Shown here: one piece after another, positions 1 through 10,036 of the stretch
Layout of the letters: every line of letters begins with the position of its first letter
How positions within the stretch are numbered: position 1 is the stretch's first letter
From: Micromonospora chalcea
GTDB lineage: Bacteria; Actinomycetota; Actinomycetes; Mycobacteriales; Micromonosporaceae
DNA: 52,027 nucleotides
Direction of reading: 5' to 3'
Assembly: GCF_002926165.1 (NCBI RefSeq)
Contig: NZ_MAGP01000125.1
Location: forward strand, 1-52,027
Notes under the pieces: generated by a model
What the model was told of the DNA's origin: nothing
Seen by the model: only the letters and a program-made list of their open reading frames with translations
The model's database searches: none
Program-made: the position numbers and the translations under genes

Positions 1-825
1 GGCCTGTGGCGGACCACGTCGGGCTGCGGACCGGACTGTCTGCCGTCGCCCGCGGCCCCGGACGTGTCGCGCCTGCGCCGGGCGGGACGGCTGCTCGGCG
101 TACTCGGAATGCTGCTGGCCGGGGCCGGCCTGGCCGCGCTCCTGCCGCTGCTGCCGGCGGCGCGTGGGCGGGCCGCGACGCGCGGCTGGGCGCGGTGGAC
201 GCTGCATACCCTCGGGGTACGGCTGGTGGCCCGGGGCCGGGCGCCGCGCGGCCGGGCGTTGCTGGTCGCCAACCACGTCTCCTGGCTGGACGTCCTGGCG
301 GTGCTGGCGGTCTCGCCGGCCCGGATGCTGGCCAAACGCGAGGTGCGGCGCTGGCCGGTGGTGGGTGCGCTCGCCGCCGCGGCGGGCACCGTGTTCGTGG
401 ACCGGTCCCGCCCGCGCGACCTGCCCGCCACCGTCGCGCGCGTGGCCGAGTCGCTGCGCTCCGGGCGGCCGGTGGCGGTCTTCCCGGAGGGTACGACCTG
501 GTGCGGCGCCGCCACCGACTGTCGCCCGGCCGGTGGCTTCCGCCCGGCGATGTTCCAGGCCGCCGTGGCCACCGGCACGCCGGTGGTGCCGCTGGACCTC
601 GCCTACCGGTACGGCGGTGACCCGGGCACGCTCGCCGCCTTCCTCGGCGAGGAGACGCTGTGGGCCTCGATGCGCCGGGTGCTCGCCGCCCGGGACCTGA
701 CCGTGGTCGTGACGGTGCGGGCCGCGCTCTACCCGGTGCCGGGGGCGGACCGTAGGGCGCTGGCCCGGGCCGCCGAGGCCGCGATCCGCCCGGCCCCGCC
801 CGGCCCCGCCCGTCCGCAGGCCTGA
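1..825 (+). CDS. Lysophospholipid acyltransferase (PlsC family), 5' end outside window
   Basis: Probable 1-acyl-glycerol-3-phosphate acyltransferase-type enzyme, transferring an acyl chain to a lysophospholipid at the membrane. The reading frame is open from the left edge (it begins GLWRTTSGCGPDCLPSP) to the TGA at 823, so the gene probably starts before base 1; a GTG at 64 is an alternative start giving 253 residues. Counted from that GTG, an N-terminal hydrophobic segment (about 8-33) is followed by the family signature NHVSWLD (HX4D catalytic His/Asp) and FPEGTT. The Cys/Pro-rich lead-in looks like coding sequence, which favours the longer, truncated form. Family assignment is firm, the exact acyl acceptor is not. 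It is followed by a hairpin (855-904), so it probably ends its transcript here. Confidence 0.85.
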   Translation, partial: GLWRTTSGCGPDCLPSPAAPDVSRLRRAGRLLGVLGMLLAGAGLAALLPLLPAARGRAATRGWARWTLHTLGVRLVARGRAPRGRALLVANHVSWLDVLAVLAVSPARMLAKREVRRWPVVGALAAAAGTVFVDRSRPRDLPATVARVAESLRSGRPVAVFPEGTTWCGAATDCRPAGGFRPAMFQAAVATGTPVVPLDLAYRYGGDPGTLAAFLGEETLWASMRRVLAARDLTVVVTVRAALYPVPGADRRALARAAEAAIRPAPPGPARPQA

Positions 826-854
826 CCGGCGCGCGCGTCGCGCCGGACCGTCAG

Positions 855-904
855 AGATCTTGGAAGCAAACGGCCGTCATGGGGACCTTTTGCTTCCAAG
901 ATCT
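855..904. repeat. Perfect 16-bp inverted repeat (hairpin, terminator-like)
   Basis: Arms 855-870 (AGATCTTGGAAGCAAA) and 889-904 are perfect reverse complements around an 18-base loop. It lies between the acyltransferase stop and the promoter of the DUF4097 gene. There is no T-tract after the stem, so it is either a rho-independent-like terminator or one copy of a dispersed palindromic element. The AGATCTTG start resembles the GATCTTGCA core of the hairpin at the right end of the window. Confidence 0.75.
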
Positions 905-943
905 ACCGGCTGCGGGCGGACGAGCGGCGTCGGAGACGCGACA

Positions 944-982
944 CAGTCGCGATAGGCGCTTGTTCAGTCGCGATGTATCGCG
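944..982 (+). promoter_or_regulatory. Candidate PadR operator
   Basis: The decamer CAGTCGCGAT occurs at 944-953 and again at 965-974, exactly 21 bp (two helical turns) apart. The second copy is part of a palindrome, CGCGAT-GT-ATCGCG (969-982). It sits 61 bp upstream of the DUF4097-PadR pair. Two same-face half sites around an ATGTAT-like centre fit a dimeric PadR repressor controlling its own operon; binding is inferred from position and symmetry only. Confidence 0.5.
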
Positions 983-1042
983 TTACGCTCCCCGTGTTAC
1001 TCGACGTGCCGTCGGTCGGTACGTCGTCGAGGGGAGGACGCC

Positions 1043-1882
1043 ATGACCAACTGGACGGTCGACAGCCCGCAGCGGATCACGGTGGACGAGCCGGTCACCC
1101 GGCTCGACGTCCGGCTGGTCAGCGGCCGGCTCAACGTGGTCGCCACGGACGGCCCGGCACGGGTCGACGTCACCCGGATCGGCCGGCGGCCACTCCTGGT
1201 CGAGATGCGCGACGGCCGGCTGACCGTCCAGCACGAGCGGCCGACCCGGTGGCCGGGCGTGCTCTGGTCCTTCGGCGGCTTCCACCGCCGGTATCGCGCC
1301 GAGGTGTCGGTCGCCGTACCGGCCGAGGTCCTCGCCGACCTGCACCTGGTGGACGGCACGCTCGTCGCCTCCGGCCTGCGCGGGGACACCAGGGTCGACG
1401 TCACGTCCGGCGAGGTCACGCTGCGGGGGTTGCGGGGACGCACCAGCGCCAAGGTCATCTCCGGCCCGGTCGAGGCGCTCGGCATCGGCGGCGACCTCGA
1501 CCTGGAGACGGTCTCCGGTGAGCTGATCCTCGCCGACAGCGCGCCCGAGCGGGTACGCGCCCACGCCGTCTCCGGCTCGATCACCTGCGACCTGGACAAC
1601 CCGCGGGGCAGCGAGATCCGGCTCAGCGCCATCTCCGGCAGCATCACCGTACGGGTTCGCGAGGACAGCGACCTCACGGTGCACCTGCACACCACCGCCG
1701 GCAAGATCACCAGCGGCTTTCCGCAGGTGGACGGCGGGCAGCGCGGCTTCGGTTCGACCAAGGACAGCCACGGAGTGCTCGGCGGCGGTACGGGTAGGCT
1801 CTGGGCCTCCGCGACCTCCGGCAGCATCGCGCTGCTCGCCCGCCCGGTCGCGACCGCCGAGGACGTGGAGGAGCTGCCGTGA
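1043..1882 (+). CDS. DUF4097-family beta-strand repeat protein
   Basis: Protein of 279 residues with no signal peptide or membrane helix. From about residue 90 on it shows repeated short beta-rungs with the recurring motif V-x-SG-x-[IVL] (VTSGEVTL, VISGPVEA, VSGELILA, VSGSITCD, ISGSITVR, TSGSIALL), typical of DUF4097/DUF4098 solenoid-like proteins of unknown function. ATG at 1043 has a GGGGAGG ribosome site 6 bases upstream. Its stop overlaps the GTG of the PadR regulator gene (GTGA), so the two are translationally coupled. In actinobacteria and firmicutes such genes often accompany PadR regulators, suggesting a shared envelope or stress response, but no activity is known. Confidence 0.88.
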   Translation: MTNWTVDSPQRITVDEPVTRLDVRLVSGRLNVVATDGPARVDVTRIGRRPLLVEMRDGRLTVQHERPTRWPGVLWSFGGFHRRYRAEVSVAVPAEVLADLHLVDGTLVASGLRGDTRVDVTSGEVTLRGLRGRTSAKVISGPVEALGIGGDLDLETVSGELILADSAPERVRAHAVSGSITCDLDNPRGSEIRLSAISGSITVRVREDSDLTVHLHTTAGKITSGFPQVDGGQRGFGSTKDSHGVLGGGTGRLWASATSGSIALLARPVATAEDVEELP

Positions 1883-2499
1883 CCGCCGTGTTCAGCCACG
1901 GCCGGCTCCGGCTCTACCTGCTGAAGCTGCTCGACGACGGCCCGAAGCACGGATACGAGCTGATCCGCCTGCTGGAGGACCGCTTCCTCGGCCTGTACGC
2001 GCCCAGCGCCGGCACCATCTACCCCCGTCTGCAACGGATGGAGGCGGAGGGCCTGGTCACGCACACCGCCGTGGGCGGCCGCAAGGTCTACGAGATCACC
2101 GAGGCGGGCCGCGCCGAACTGCGGCAGCGCGCCGACGAGCTGTCGACCCTGGAGGCCGACATCGGCGCCGCGGTCGAGGACCTGTCCGCGCTGGCCGGTG
2201 AGATCCACAACGAGGTACGCGGCTCGGTCCGCGACCTGAAGCGCGAACTGCGCGAGGTGGCCCGGCAGACCCGGCAGGGCGCGTGGACGGCCTCCGCCAC
2301 GGCCCGTCCGGCGGGCGACGGGGGATCGGCCCGTCCGGACGACTCGCCGCTGCTCGCCGAGTTCGACAAGCGGCTGGCCGCGTTCACGGTCGAGGTCGGC
2401 GCGCTGGTACGGGCGCGGCGGCTCAGTGACAACCAGCTCCGGACCGCGATCCGGATGCTCGACGGGGCGGCCGAAGGGCTGCGGCGGCTGTTCCGCTGA
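1879..2499 (+). CDS. PadR-family transcriptional regulator
   Basis: 206 residues. An N-terminal winged helix (about 8-85) carries the PadR signature LLDDGPKHGYELIRLLEDRF and TIYPRLQRMEAEGLV. It is followed by a long charged helical region (about 88-130), a Gly/Ser/Pro linker and a second helical segment, probably for dimerisation. The GTG start overlaps the DUF4097 stop. Expected to act as a cytoplasmic dimer repressing its own operon through the repeated motif at 944-982. The inducer cannot be read from the sequence. The next gene, a response regulator, starts after a 64-base gap and has its own candidate control site. Confidence 0.9.
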   Translation: MTAVFSHGRLRLYLLKLLDDGPKHGYELIRLLEDRFLGLYAPSAGTIYPRLQRMEAEGLVTHTAVGGRKVYEITEAGRAELRQRADELSTLEADIGAAVEDLSALAGEIHNEVRGSVRDLKRELREVARQTRQGAWTASATARPAGDGGSARPDDSPLLAEFDKRLAAFTVEVGALVRARRLSDNQLRTAIRMLDGAAEGLRRLFR

Positions 2500-2501
2500 T
2501 C

Positions 2502-2519
2502 TCACAGGTTGTTTCCAGG
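2502..2519 (+). promoter_or_regulatory. Candidate response-regulator box (autoregulation)
   Basis: Two heptamers on one strand, TCACAGG (2502-2508) and TTCCAGG (2513-2519), are spaced 11 bp start to start, one helical turn, as expected for an OmpR-family dimer bound head-to-tail. The same heptamer recurs twice with the same 11-bp spacing in front of the protease gene at 4831-4848. It lies about 45 bp before the regulator start. Confidence 0.5.
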
Positions 2520-2563
2520 GTCCACCCAGCGTGGCCGCAGCCGGAGCGCGGATGATGGGGCCC

Positions 2564-3261
2564 ATGGCGGCTACCCAGACGGAGGCTCGACTGCTCGTGG
2601 TCGAGGACGATCCCAACATCCTCGAACTGCTCTCCGCGAGCCTGCGTTTCGCGGGCTTCGACGTGGCCACCGCGACCAGCGGCAGCGCCGCGCTGAACGC
2701 GGCCAAGGACCACCGGCCCGACCTGGTGGTGCTGGACGTGATGCTGCCCGACCTGGACGGCTTCGAGGTCATCCGGATGCTCCGCGAGGGCGGCACCCGT
2801 ACCCCGGTGGTCTTCCTGACCGCGCGCGACGCCACCGACGACAAGATCCGCGGGCTCACCCTGGGCGGCGACGACTACGTCACCAAGCCGTTCAGCCTGG
2901 AGGAGCTGACCGCCCGGATCCGGGCCGTGCTGCGGCGCACCGCGACCGGCGACCAGACCCCGTCCCGGCTCACCTTCGCCGACCTGGAGCTGGACGAGGA
3001 GACGCACGAGGTGCACCGCGCCGGTCAGCGGGTGCAGCTCTCGCCGACCGAGTTCAAGCTGCTGCGCTACCTGATGCTCAACGCCAACCGGGTGCTCAGC
3101 AAGGCGCAGATCCTCGACCACGTCTGGAACTACGACTTCCGCGGTGACGACAACATCGTCGAGTCGTACATCTCCTATCTGCGCCGCAAGGTCGACAACA
3201 CCCAGCCGCGGCTGATCCACACGCTCCGGGGAGTGGGTTACGTGCTACGCAAGCCGGCGGC

Positions 3262-3265
<4 letters not shown>
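2564..3265 (+). CDS. OmpR-family response regulator (MprA-like position)
   Basis: 233 residues. The receiver domain (about 8-120) has the acidic pair in VVEDD, phospho-acceptor Asp58 in LVVLDVMLPD, and the switch Lys in YVTKPF. The C-terminal winged-helix DNA-binding domain (about 135-230) contains LSPTEFKLLRYLM and a VESYISYLRRKVD recognition region. Three in-frame ATGs lie at 2552, 2555 and 2564; I chose 2564 because the protein then begins MAATQTEARLLVVEDD, but 2552 has a GGAG five bases upstream and is a fair alternative. The GTGA overlap with the kinase gene makes a coupled pair. The order regulator-kinase-HtrA protease matches mycobacterial mprA-mprB-pepD (established knowledge); orthology is inferred. 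Confidence 0.93.
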
Positions 3266-4818
<1,553 letters not shown>

Positions 4819-4830
4819 CGTTCAGAAAAC

Positions 4831-4849
4831 TTCCAGGCGGATTCCAGGC
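4831..4849 (+). promoter_or_regulatory. Candidate response-regulator operator before HtrA gene
   Basis: TTCCAGGC occurs at 4831-4838 and 4842-4849, a perfect octamer direct repeat with 11-bp spacing, and a TTCAG at 4821 may be a weaker third half-site. Tandem half-sites one helical turn apart are the classic layout for OmpR-family regulators. It sits 32 bases before the protease ATG, so it would control it separately from the kinase gene. Confidence 0.6.
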
Positions 4850-4880
4850 TGATGACAGTGCCACAGGGAAAGCTGGGGGC

Positions 4881-6392
4881 ATGACCGACCACGAGACCGA
4901 TCCGCAGCGGTCGCCGGCCCCCGCCGACGCCGAGCCGTCGCACCACACCGCCGAGCTGCCCCGCGTCGAGAGCGGGACGTCGGACTCCTCGAACACCTCG
5001 AACACACCGGCCGCCGCGCCGGTTCCGGCCGACACCCCGGCCGCCGGAACCACGGCGCAGGCCGGAACCACGAACCCGGCCGCTCCGCCGGCCGGCCCGT
5101 ACCCGCCGCAGGGCGGGACGCCGTACCAGGCCGCGGCGCAGCAGCAGCACCCCTGGTACGGGCAGCAGCACCAGCAGCACGGCTGGGCCCAGCAGCAGAG
5201 CGGCTCGGGCTACCAGTCGGCGCCGCACAGCGGCGGGCCGGTCCCGTCGTACCAGGCGCAGCCGTACCAGGGACAGCACGGGCAGCACGGCTACCAGCCG
5301 TACCAGGCCGGGCAGCCGACCCCGCCGTGGGGCACGCCCCAGCCGGCGCGGCCCAGCCGGGCCGGGAAGGTCATCGGCGTGGGCGCGCTGGCGCTGGCGC
5401 TGATGTTCGGCTCGGGCGTGGCCGGCGGCGCGCTGGCGCTCGCGCTCGACGGGGACGGCCCGACCCGCACCTACTCCGCCGCCCCGATCATCAACAGCGC
5501 CGACCTGCCCAAGATCGCGGCGTCCGTCCAGGACAGCATCGTCACGATCATGACGGGCAGCGGTGAGGGATCCGGGGTGATCCTCAGCGCCGACGGGTTC
5601 GTGCTGACGAACAACCACGTGGTCGCCGGCGCCGGTGGCGACACCGTCCGGGTGGTCTTCGCCAACGGCAAGAGCGCGACCGCCAAGATCGTCGGGACCG
5701 ACCCGAAGACCGACCTCGCGGTGGTCCAGGCCAGCGGGGTCAGCGACCTGAAGGCGGCGAAGTTCGGCGACAGTGACGCCATGCAGGTCGGTGACCAGGT
5801 GCTCGCCCTGGGCAGCCCGCTCGGCCTGCAGGGCTCGGTCACCGCCGGCATCCTCAGCGCCCGCGACCGCACCATCCAGGCGGGCAGCGGCCAGCAGAAC
5901 CCGCAGCAGGGCGCCAGCTCGATCTCCGGCCTGCTGCAGACCGACGCCCCGATCAACCCGGGCAACTCCGGCGGCGCGCTCGTCAACACCCGGGGCGAGG
6001 TGATCGGCATCAACACCGCCATCGCCACCGCCGGGCAGGGCAGCACCGGCAACATCGGCGTGGGCTTCGCCATCCCGAGCAACAAGGCCAAGGACGTGGC
6101 CGAGAAGCTCCAGCGCGGCGAGAAGATCAGCCACCCCTCGCTCGGGGTGAGCGTGAACGGTGCCGAGGACGGCGGCGCGCTCGTCGCCGCCGTCACTCCG
6201 GGCAGCCCCGCCGAGAAGGCCGGGCTCCAGCGCGGCGACGTGATCACCAAGTTCGGCGACAAGGTGATCAACGACTCGAACGATCTGGTCGGCGCGGTGC
6301 AGGCCGGCAAGGTCGGCGACCGGGTCGAGGTCGAGTACAAGCGAAACGGATCCGCCGAGACCGCAACCGTGACGCTCGCCGAGACGTCATAG
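4881..6392 (+). CDS. Membrane-anchored HtrA/DegP-type serine protease (PepD-like)
   Basis: 503 residues. A low-complexity Pro/Gln/Tyr/His-rich cytoplasmic region (about 1-160) precedes one membrane helix (about 163-190), a trypsin-like protease domain and a C-terminal PDZ domain (about 405-500). The catalytic triad is His246 (TNNHVV), Asp278 (KTDLAVV) and Ser363 (GNSGG). Role: degrading or refolding misfolded proteins outside the membrane. ATG at 4881 follows an AAGCTGGGGGC stretch; the frame stays open far upstream but that part overlaps the kinase gene. It follows the kinase by 62 bp with its own candidate operator, and a strong terminator follows, as expected for an envelope-stress regulon output. 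Confidence 0.94.
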   Translation: MTDHETDPQRSPAPADAEPSHHTAELPRVESGTSDSSNTSNTPAAAPVPADTPAAGTTAQAGTTNPAAPPAGPYPPQGGTPYQAAAQQQHPWYGQQHQQHGWAQQQSGSGYQSAPHSGGPVPSYQAQPYQGQHGQHGYQPYQAGQPTPPWGTPQPARPSRAGKVIGVGALALALMFGSGVAGGALALALDGDGPTRTYSAAPIINSADLPKIAASVQDSIVTIMTGSGEGSGVILSADGFVLTNNHVVAGAGGDTVRVVFANGKSATAKIVGTDPKTDLAVVQASGVSDLKAAKFGDSDAMQVGDQVLALGSPLGLQGSVTAGILSARDRTIQAGSGQQNPQQGASSISGLLQTDAPINPGNSGGALVNTRGEVIGINTAIATAGQGSTGNIGVGFAIPSNKAKDVAEKLQRGEKISHPSLGVSVNGAEDGGALVAAVTPGSPAEKAGLQRGDVITKFGDKVINDSNDLVGAVQAGKVGDRVEVEYKRNGSAETATVTLAETS

Positions 6393-6415
6393 TCCCGAAG
6401 ACCTGCCTCCCTCCT

Positions 6416-6464
6416 GGGCGGCGGGCGACGGAGCCAAGGGGGTTGGCTCCGTCGCCCGCCGCCC
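6416..6464 (+). terminator. Strong rho-independent terminator
   Basis: Perfect 22-bp arms (6416-6437 and 6443-6464) enclose a GGGGG loop, followed by GTCCTCTTT. It ends the regulator-kinase-protease transcripts. Confidence 0.9.
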
Positions 6465-6526
6465 GTCCTCTTTCTCACCCGGTGCGGGTGAGACCGGCTC
6501 ACCCGCAACCGGGCCACGCTGGGGGC

Positions 6527-7198
6527 ATGACCACCACGTCCACCGTGCGTACCGACCAGCAGATCCAGCGCGACGTCCTCGCCGAACTGGACTGGGACGC
6601 GCAGACCCGGGCCACCGACGTCGGCGTGACGGTCGCCGACGGCGTCGTCACGCTCACCGGGCGGGTGGACAGCTACGCGCGGAGGTGGGCCGTCGAGCGC
6701 TGCGCCCACCGGGTACGCGGGGTGCGCGCGGTCGCCAGCGACCTGGAGGTCGACCTGACCGCCACGGACCGGCGTACCGACGCCGACATCGCGATCGCGG
6801 CCGGCCGGGCGCTGGAGTGGGACAGCTTCGTGCCGGCCGAACGGCTGGACGTGACGGTCGCCGCCGGCTGGGTCATGCTCCGGGGCGAGGTCGAGTTCGG
6901 CTTCCAGCGCCGTACCGCCGAGCGTGAGCTGCGCCGGCTGCGCGGCGTACGCGGGGTGACGAACCTGATCGAGGTACGGCCCCCGGCCCCGCCCAGCGAC
7001 GAGCAGCAGCGCCTCGACCTGCGCCGCCTGCTGCTGCGGCGGACCGGCACCGAGCGCATCGACGCCCGGGTCGACGGCGACACTGTGGTGCTCGACGGCG
7101 TCGTGGGCGCCTGGTGGCAGCGCGAGGAGGCGGAACGGGCCGCGTGGGCCCTGCCGGGCGTACGTGAGGTGCACGTCGGGATCGTGGTGTCCGGCTGA
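6527..7198 (+). CDS. Triple BON-domain protein (OsmY-like)
   Basis: 223 residues made of three BON domains (about 10-77, 83-152, 160-223), each with the V-x-DG-x-V-x-L-x-G pattern (VADGVVTLTGRV, VAAGWVMLRGEV, VDGDTVVLDGVV) followed by an A-E-R-A helix. BON domains bind phospholipid or other hydrophobic surfaces in OsmY-type stress proteins. No signal peptide is visible, so it is probably cytoplasmic or membrane-peripheral here. ATG at 6527 has GGGGGC just upstream; the longer open frame overlaps the terminator and is not used. Stand-alone gene; function in envelope or osmotic stress is inferred from family. Confidence 0.88.
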   Translation: MTTTSTVRTDQQIQRDVLAELDWDAQTRATDVGVTVADGVVTLTGRVDSYARRWAVERCAHRVRGVRAVASDLEVDLTATDRRTDADIAIAAGRALEWDSFVPAERLDVTVAAGWVMLRGEVEFGFQRRTAERELRRLRGVRGVTNLIEVRPPAPPSDEQQRLDLRRLLLRRTGTERIDARVDGDTVVLDGVVGAWWQREEAERAAWALPGVREVHVGIVVSG

Positions 7199-7280
7199 GC
7201 CGACGGCGTGTCGTTTACCGCGGGCCGGGCCGGGAACCCGCGACCCAGCGGGTACGCCGGGGACCGAGCGGGGAGGACTC

Positions 7281-8399
7281 GTGGCCGTGAACCAGCAGTC
7301 CTCGGAGCGCTGGCGGGCCGGGCCGCTGCGGATCGCGATGGTGGTGCCGCCCTGGCTGTCGGTGCCGCCGCCCGGTTACGGCGGGCTGGAGACGCTGGTC
7401 GCGGGACTGGTCGACGCGCTCGTCGAGCGGGGGCACGCGGTGACGCTGTTCGGGGCGGGGACCGGGCACGGCACCTCGGCCGACTTCGTCTCCACCTGCG
7501 ACGAGCTGCAGTACGAGCGGATGGGCGAGTCGCTGCCCGAGCTGGCGCACCTGGCCCACGTCGACCGCCTGATCGGCCCGGCGGACTTCGATCTGGTGCA
7601 CGACCACAGCACGATCGGCCCGCTGGTGGCCGGACGCCGCCGGGTGCCCACTGTCGCGACCGTGCACGGCAACCCGGTGGGCGAGTACGGCACCGTGCTC
7701 GGCAACACCGACCGGGGGGTGGGCCTGGTCGCGATCTCGCACGCGCAGCGCCGGGCGAATCCGGGGCTGCCCTGGGCCGGCACGGTGCACAACGCGATGC
7801 CGCTGCGGGACGTCCCGCGCAAGCGGGCGCCCGGGACGGGACCGGTGCTCTGGCTGGCCCGGTTCAGCCCGGACAAGGGCCCGGACGTGGCGATCGCGGC
7901 GTGCCGGGCGGCCGGGCTGCCGCTCACGCTGGCCGGCAAGTGCAACGAGCCGGCCGAGCGCCGCTACCTGGAACAGGTGGTACGGCCGCTGCTGGGCGAC
8001 GACGTCACGCTCGTGCTGAACGCCGACCGCGAGGCCGCGTGGCGGCTGCTGCTGGAGGCCCGTTGCCTGATCATGCCGATCCAGTGGGCGGAGCCGTTCG
8101 GCATGGTGATGGTGGAGGCGATGGCGACCGGCACCCCGGTGGTGGCGCTGCGCCGGGGCGCGGTGCCGGAGCTGGTCCGCTCCGGGGTCACCGGGTTCGT
8201 CTGCGACGACGCCGACGAGCTGCCGGCGGCGTTGTCGGCGGCAGCCGGCCTGGATCCGGCGGACTGCGTCGCGCATGTCGCGGAGAACTTCTCGGTGGAG
8301 CGGATGGCCGCCGACTACGAGGCGGTCTACCGGGGCTTCCTGGCCGCGCGAGCGGGCGCACGGGCACCCCGGGCGGTCGCGCCCGCGGTCGCGGGCTGA
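7281..8399 (+). CDS. GT4-type glycosyltransferase
   Basis: 372 residues with the GT-B two-domain fold. The N-terminal acceptor domain has a Gly-rich opening (PPPGYGGLETL) and the C-terminal nucleotide-sugar domain starts near VLWLARFSPDKGPD. The donor-binding E-x7-E motif reads EPFGMVMVEAM, followed by GTPVVALRRGAVPELV. It probably transfers a hexose from a nucleotide sugar; acceptor unknown. GTG at 7281 has GGGAGG four bases upstream; GTG at 7287 is an alternative. The stop lies 4 bases from the stop of the convergent kinase gene. Confidence 0.9.
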   Translation: MAVNQQSSERWRAGPLRIAMVVPPWLSVPPPGYGGLETLVAGLVDALVERGHAVTLFGAGTGHGTSADFVSTCDELQYERMGESLPELAHLAHVDRLIGPADFDLVHDHSTIGPLVAGRRRVPTVATVHGNPVGEYGTVLGNTDRGVGLVAISHAQRRANPGLPWAGTVHNAMPLRDVPRKRAPGTGPVLWLARFSPDKGPDVAIAACRAAGLPLTLAGKCNEPAERRYLEQVVRPLLGDDVTLVLNADREAAWRLLLEARCLIMPIQWAEPFGMVMVEAMATGTPVVALRRGAVPELVRSGVTGFVCDDADELPAALSAAAGLDPADCVAHVAENFSVERMAADYEAVYRGFLAARAGARAPRAVAPAVAG

Positions 8400-8403
8400 C
8401 CGG

Positions 8404-9858
8404 TCAGGTCTGCCCGGCCACGAGTTCCGCGGCGGCCGCGTCGAGTCGCCGCGCGTACCCGGGGGTGATGCTGCCCTCGCGGCGGCGTTCGTCGATCTTG
8501 TCGCGGAGCCGGTCCACGGCGGCGGTCACCTCGCCCTCACCGCTCGCGGCGACCGCGTTGCGCAGCAGGTTGCGCAGGTCCACCCCGACGTCCTCGCGGA
8601 TCTGACCCTCCGCCAGCCCGGCCTCGATCAGCCCGTCGACCCGTTCGGCGGCGTCGGGCTGGCCGGTCGCGGGCGGACGGTTGCCGCCGGTGGCGGGCGC
8701 GCTCGACGGTGTGGCCGGCGCCGTGACGACCGGCGGCTCCGGCACGGGCGCGACGGTGGACGGCGGCTGGACCGGCCCGGCGGTCGGCAGCACCCGGGGG
8801 TCCTCCGGCCGGTCCGGTGTCAGCGTGGGCACGAGCAGCGCGGCGGCGGCGACCACCGCCACGCCTGCCGCCGCGAGCGCGAGGACGCGCCGCCGGCTCG
8901 GCGCGGCGGCCGGGTTGCCCGGCGGGACCGGGTCCGCGGCCGGCCCGGGCGGCGGGGGAGCAGACGACGGCGGCAGCGCGGGCAGCGTCATGGTGGGCGC
9001 CAGCATGGTGGCGGCCTGCGGGTCGGCGGGCAGCATCTGGTCGCGCAGCACGGCCGCCACCCGGTGCGCGGTGGGCCGCTGTCGCGGGTCGCGGGCCAGG
9101 CAGCGCAGGCAGATCTCCGCGACCGGTCCCGGCAGCCCCGGTACGCCGTCGAGGCTGGGCTCCGGGCTCTCCGCGAGCGCGGCGCTGAGCTCCTCCCAGG
9201 TCTCCGCCGGGTACGGCGGGTGCCCGGTCAGCGTCTCGAACAGCAGCACGCCGAGCGAGTAGACGTCGGTGGCCGGCTGGGCCGGCGCCCCGTCCAGCCG
9301 TTCCGGCGCCACGTACGCGGGGGTGCCGAACGTGCCGCCGTCCTCGTCGTCGTCCGGCGTCCCGACCCGGGTGGCGATGCCGAAGTCGAGCACCTTCGCC
9401 CCGGTGCCGGTCATCATCACGTTGGCCGGGGTCACGTCCCGGTGCACGATGCCGAGCCGGTGCGCGGCGGCGAGCGCCTCGGCCACCTGCGCGCCGGTCT
9501 CCACCGCCTCCGGCCAGGGCAGCGGCCCTTCGGTGAGCCGGTGTTCCAGCTCCTCACCGGCGAGCAGCTCCATCACCACGAACGAGGTGATCGAGCCGTC
9601 CGGCGCCACCGTCTCGCCGTAGTCGTGCACGGCCGTGACATGTGGATGGTCGAGCTGGGCGGCCGAGCGGGCCTCCTCGCGCACCATGTCGCGGAACCGG
9701 GCGTCCGCGGCGAGCGAGGGCGCGAGCACCTTGACCGCCACCACCCGGTCGAGCACCTCGTCGCGGGCCCGCCAGATCACCGACATGCCACCGGCGCCGA
9801 TCCGGTCGATGAGCCGGTACCGACGGGCCAGCAGGCGGCCGGCCTGGAGTGTCGCCAT
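8404..9858 (-). CDS. Receptor-type Ser/Thr protein kinase with substituted catalytic-loop Lys
   Basis: 484 residues. The cytosolic kinase domain (about 14-275) has glycine loop GAGGMSV, ATP Lys43 (VAVKVL), catalytic HRD Asp141, metal-binding DFG Asp158, and GTPAYVAPE in the activation segment. A Pro-rich linker leads to one membrane helix (about 325-346), then about 135 extracytoplasmic residues rich in Pro/Thr, ending in a helical segment. In the catalytic loop HRDVTPAN, Thr replaces the Lys usual in Ser/Thr kinases (HRDxKxxN). ATG at 9858 has GAGCTG upstream; the open frame extends further but overlaps the divergent gene. No PASTA repeats, so not a PknB orthologue. Confidence 0.9.
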   Translation of the reverse strand: MATLQAGRLLARRYRLIDRIGAGGMSVIWRARDEVLDRVVAVKVLAPSLAADARFRDMVREEARSAAQLDHPHVTAVHDYGETVAPDGSITSFVVMELLAGEELEHRLTEGPLPWPEAVETGAQVAEALAAAHRLGIVHRDVTPANVMMTGTGAKVLDFGIATRVGTPDDDEDGGTFGTPAYVAPERLDGAPAQPATDVYSLGVLLFETLTGHPPYPAETWEELSAALAESPEPSLDGVPGLPGPVAEICLRCLARDPRQRPTAHRVAAVLRDQMLPADPQAATMLAPTMTLPALPPSSAPPPPGPAADPVPPGNPAAAPSRRRVLALAAAGVAVVAAAALLVPTLTPDRPEDPRVLPTAGPVQPPSTVAPVPEPPVVTAPATPSSAPATGGNRPPATGQPDAAERVDGLIEAGLAEGQIREDVGVDLRNLLRNAVAASGEGEVTAAVDRLRDKIDERRREGSITPGYARRLDAAAAELVAGQT

Positions 9859-10036
9859 CAGCTCGCACCTGCCTGGGCTCGGGAGCGCTATCAGGTTGCG
9901 TGAATGTGTCTTACCTGTCAACAGTCCGCGCGGCGCCGATCGCGCGGCGCGCATCCGTGATGGCTCCCGGTCACCGCCGGGACCAGCGGGGACGGTCCGC
10001 CCGGCCGGCTGTGGGCCGCGTGCCAGGATGAACGTC

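Noticed and set aside
997..2859. 620-residue minus-strand frame across DUF4097, PadR and the response regulator
   Set aside because: Overlaps three well-supported genes antisense and has no family features.
9893..9921. Sigma-70 promoter for the Ser/Thr kinase gene (TTGACA at 9916-9921 on the minus strand)
   Set aside because: No acceptable -10 hexamer occurs at 16-19 bp spacing; the -35-like match alone is not enough.
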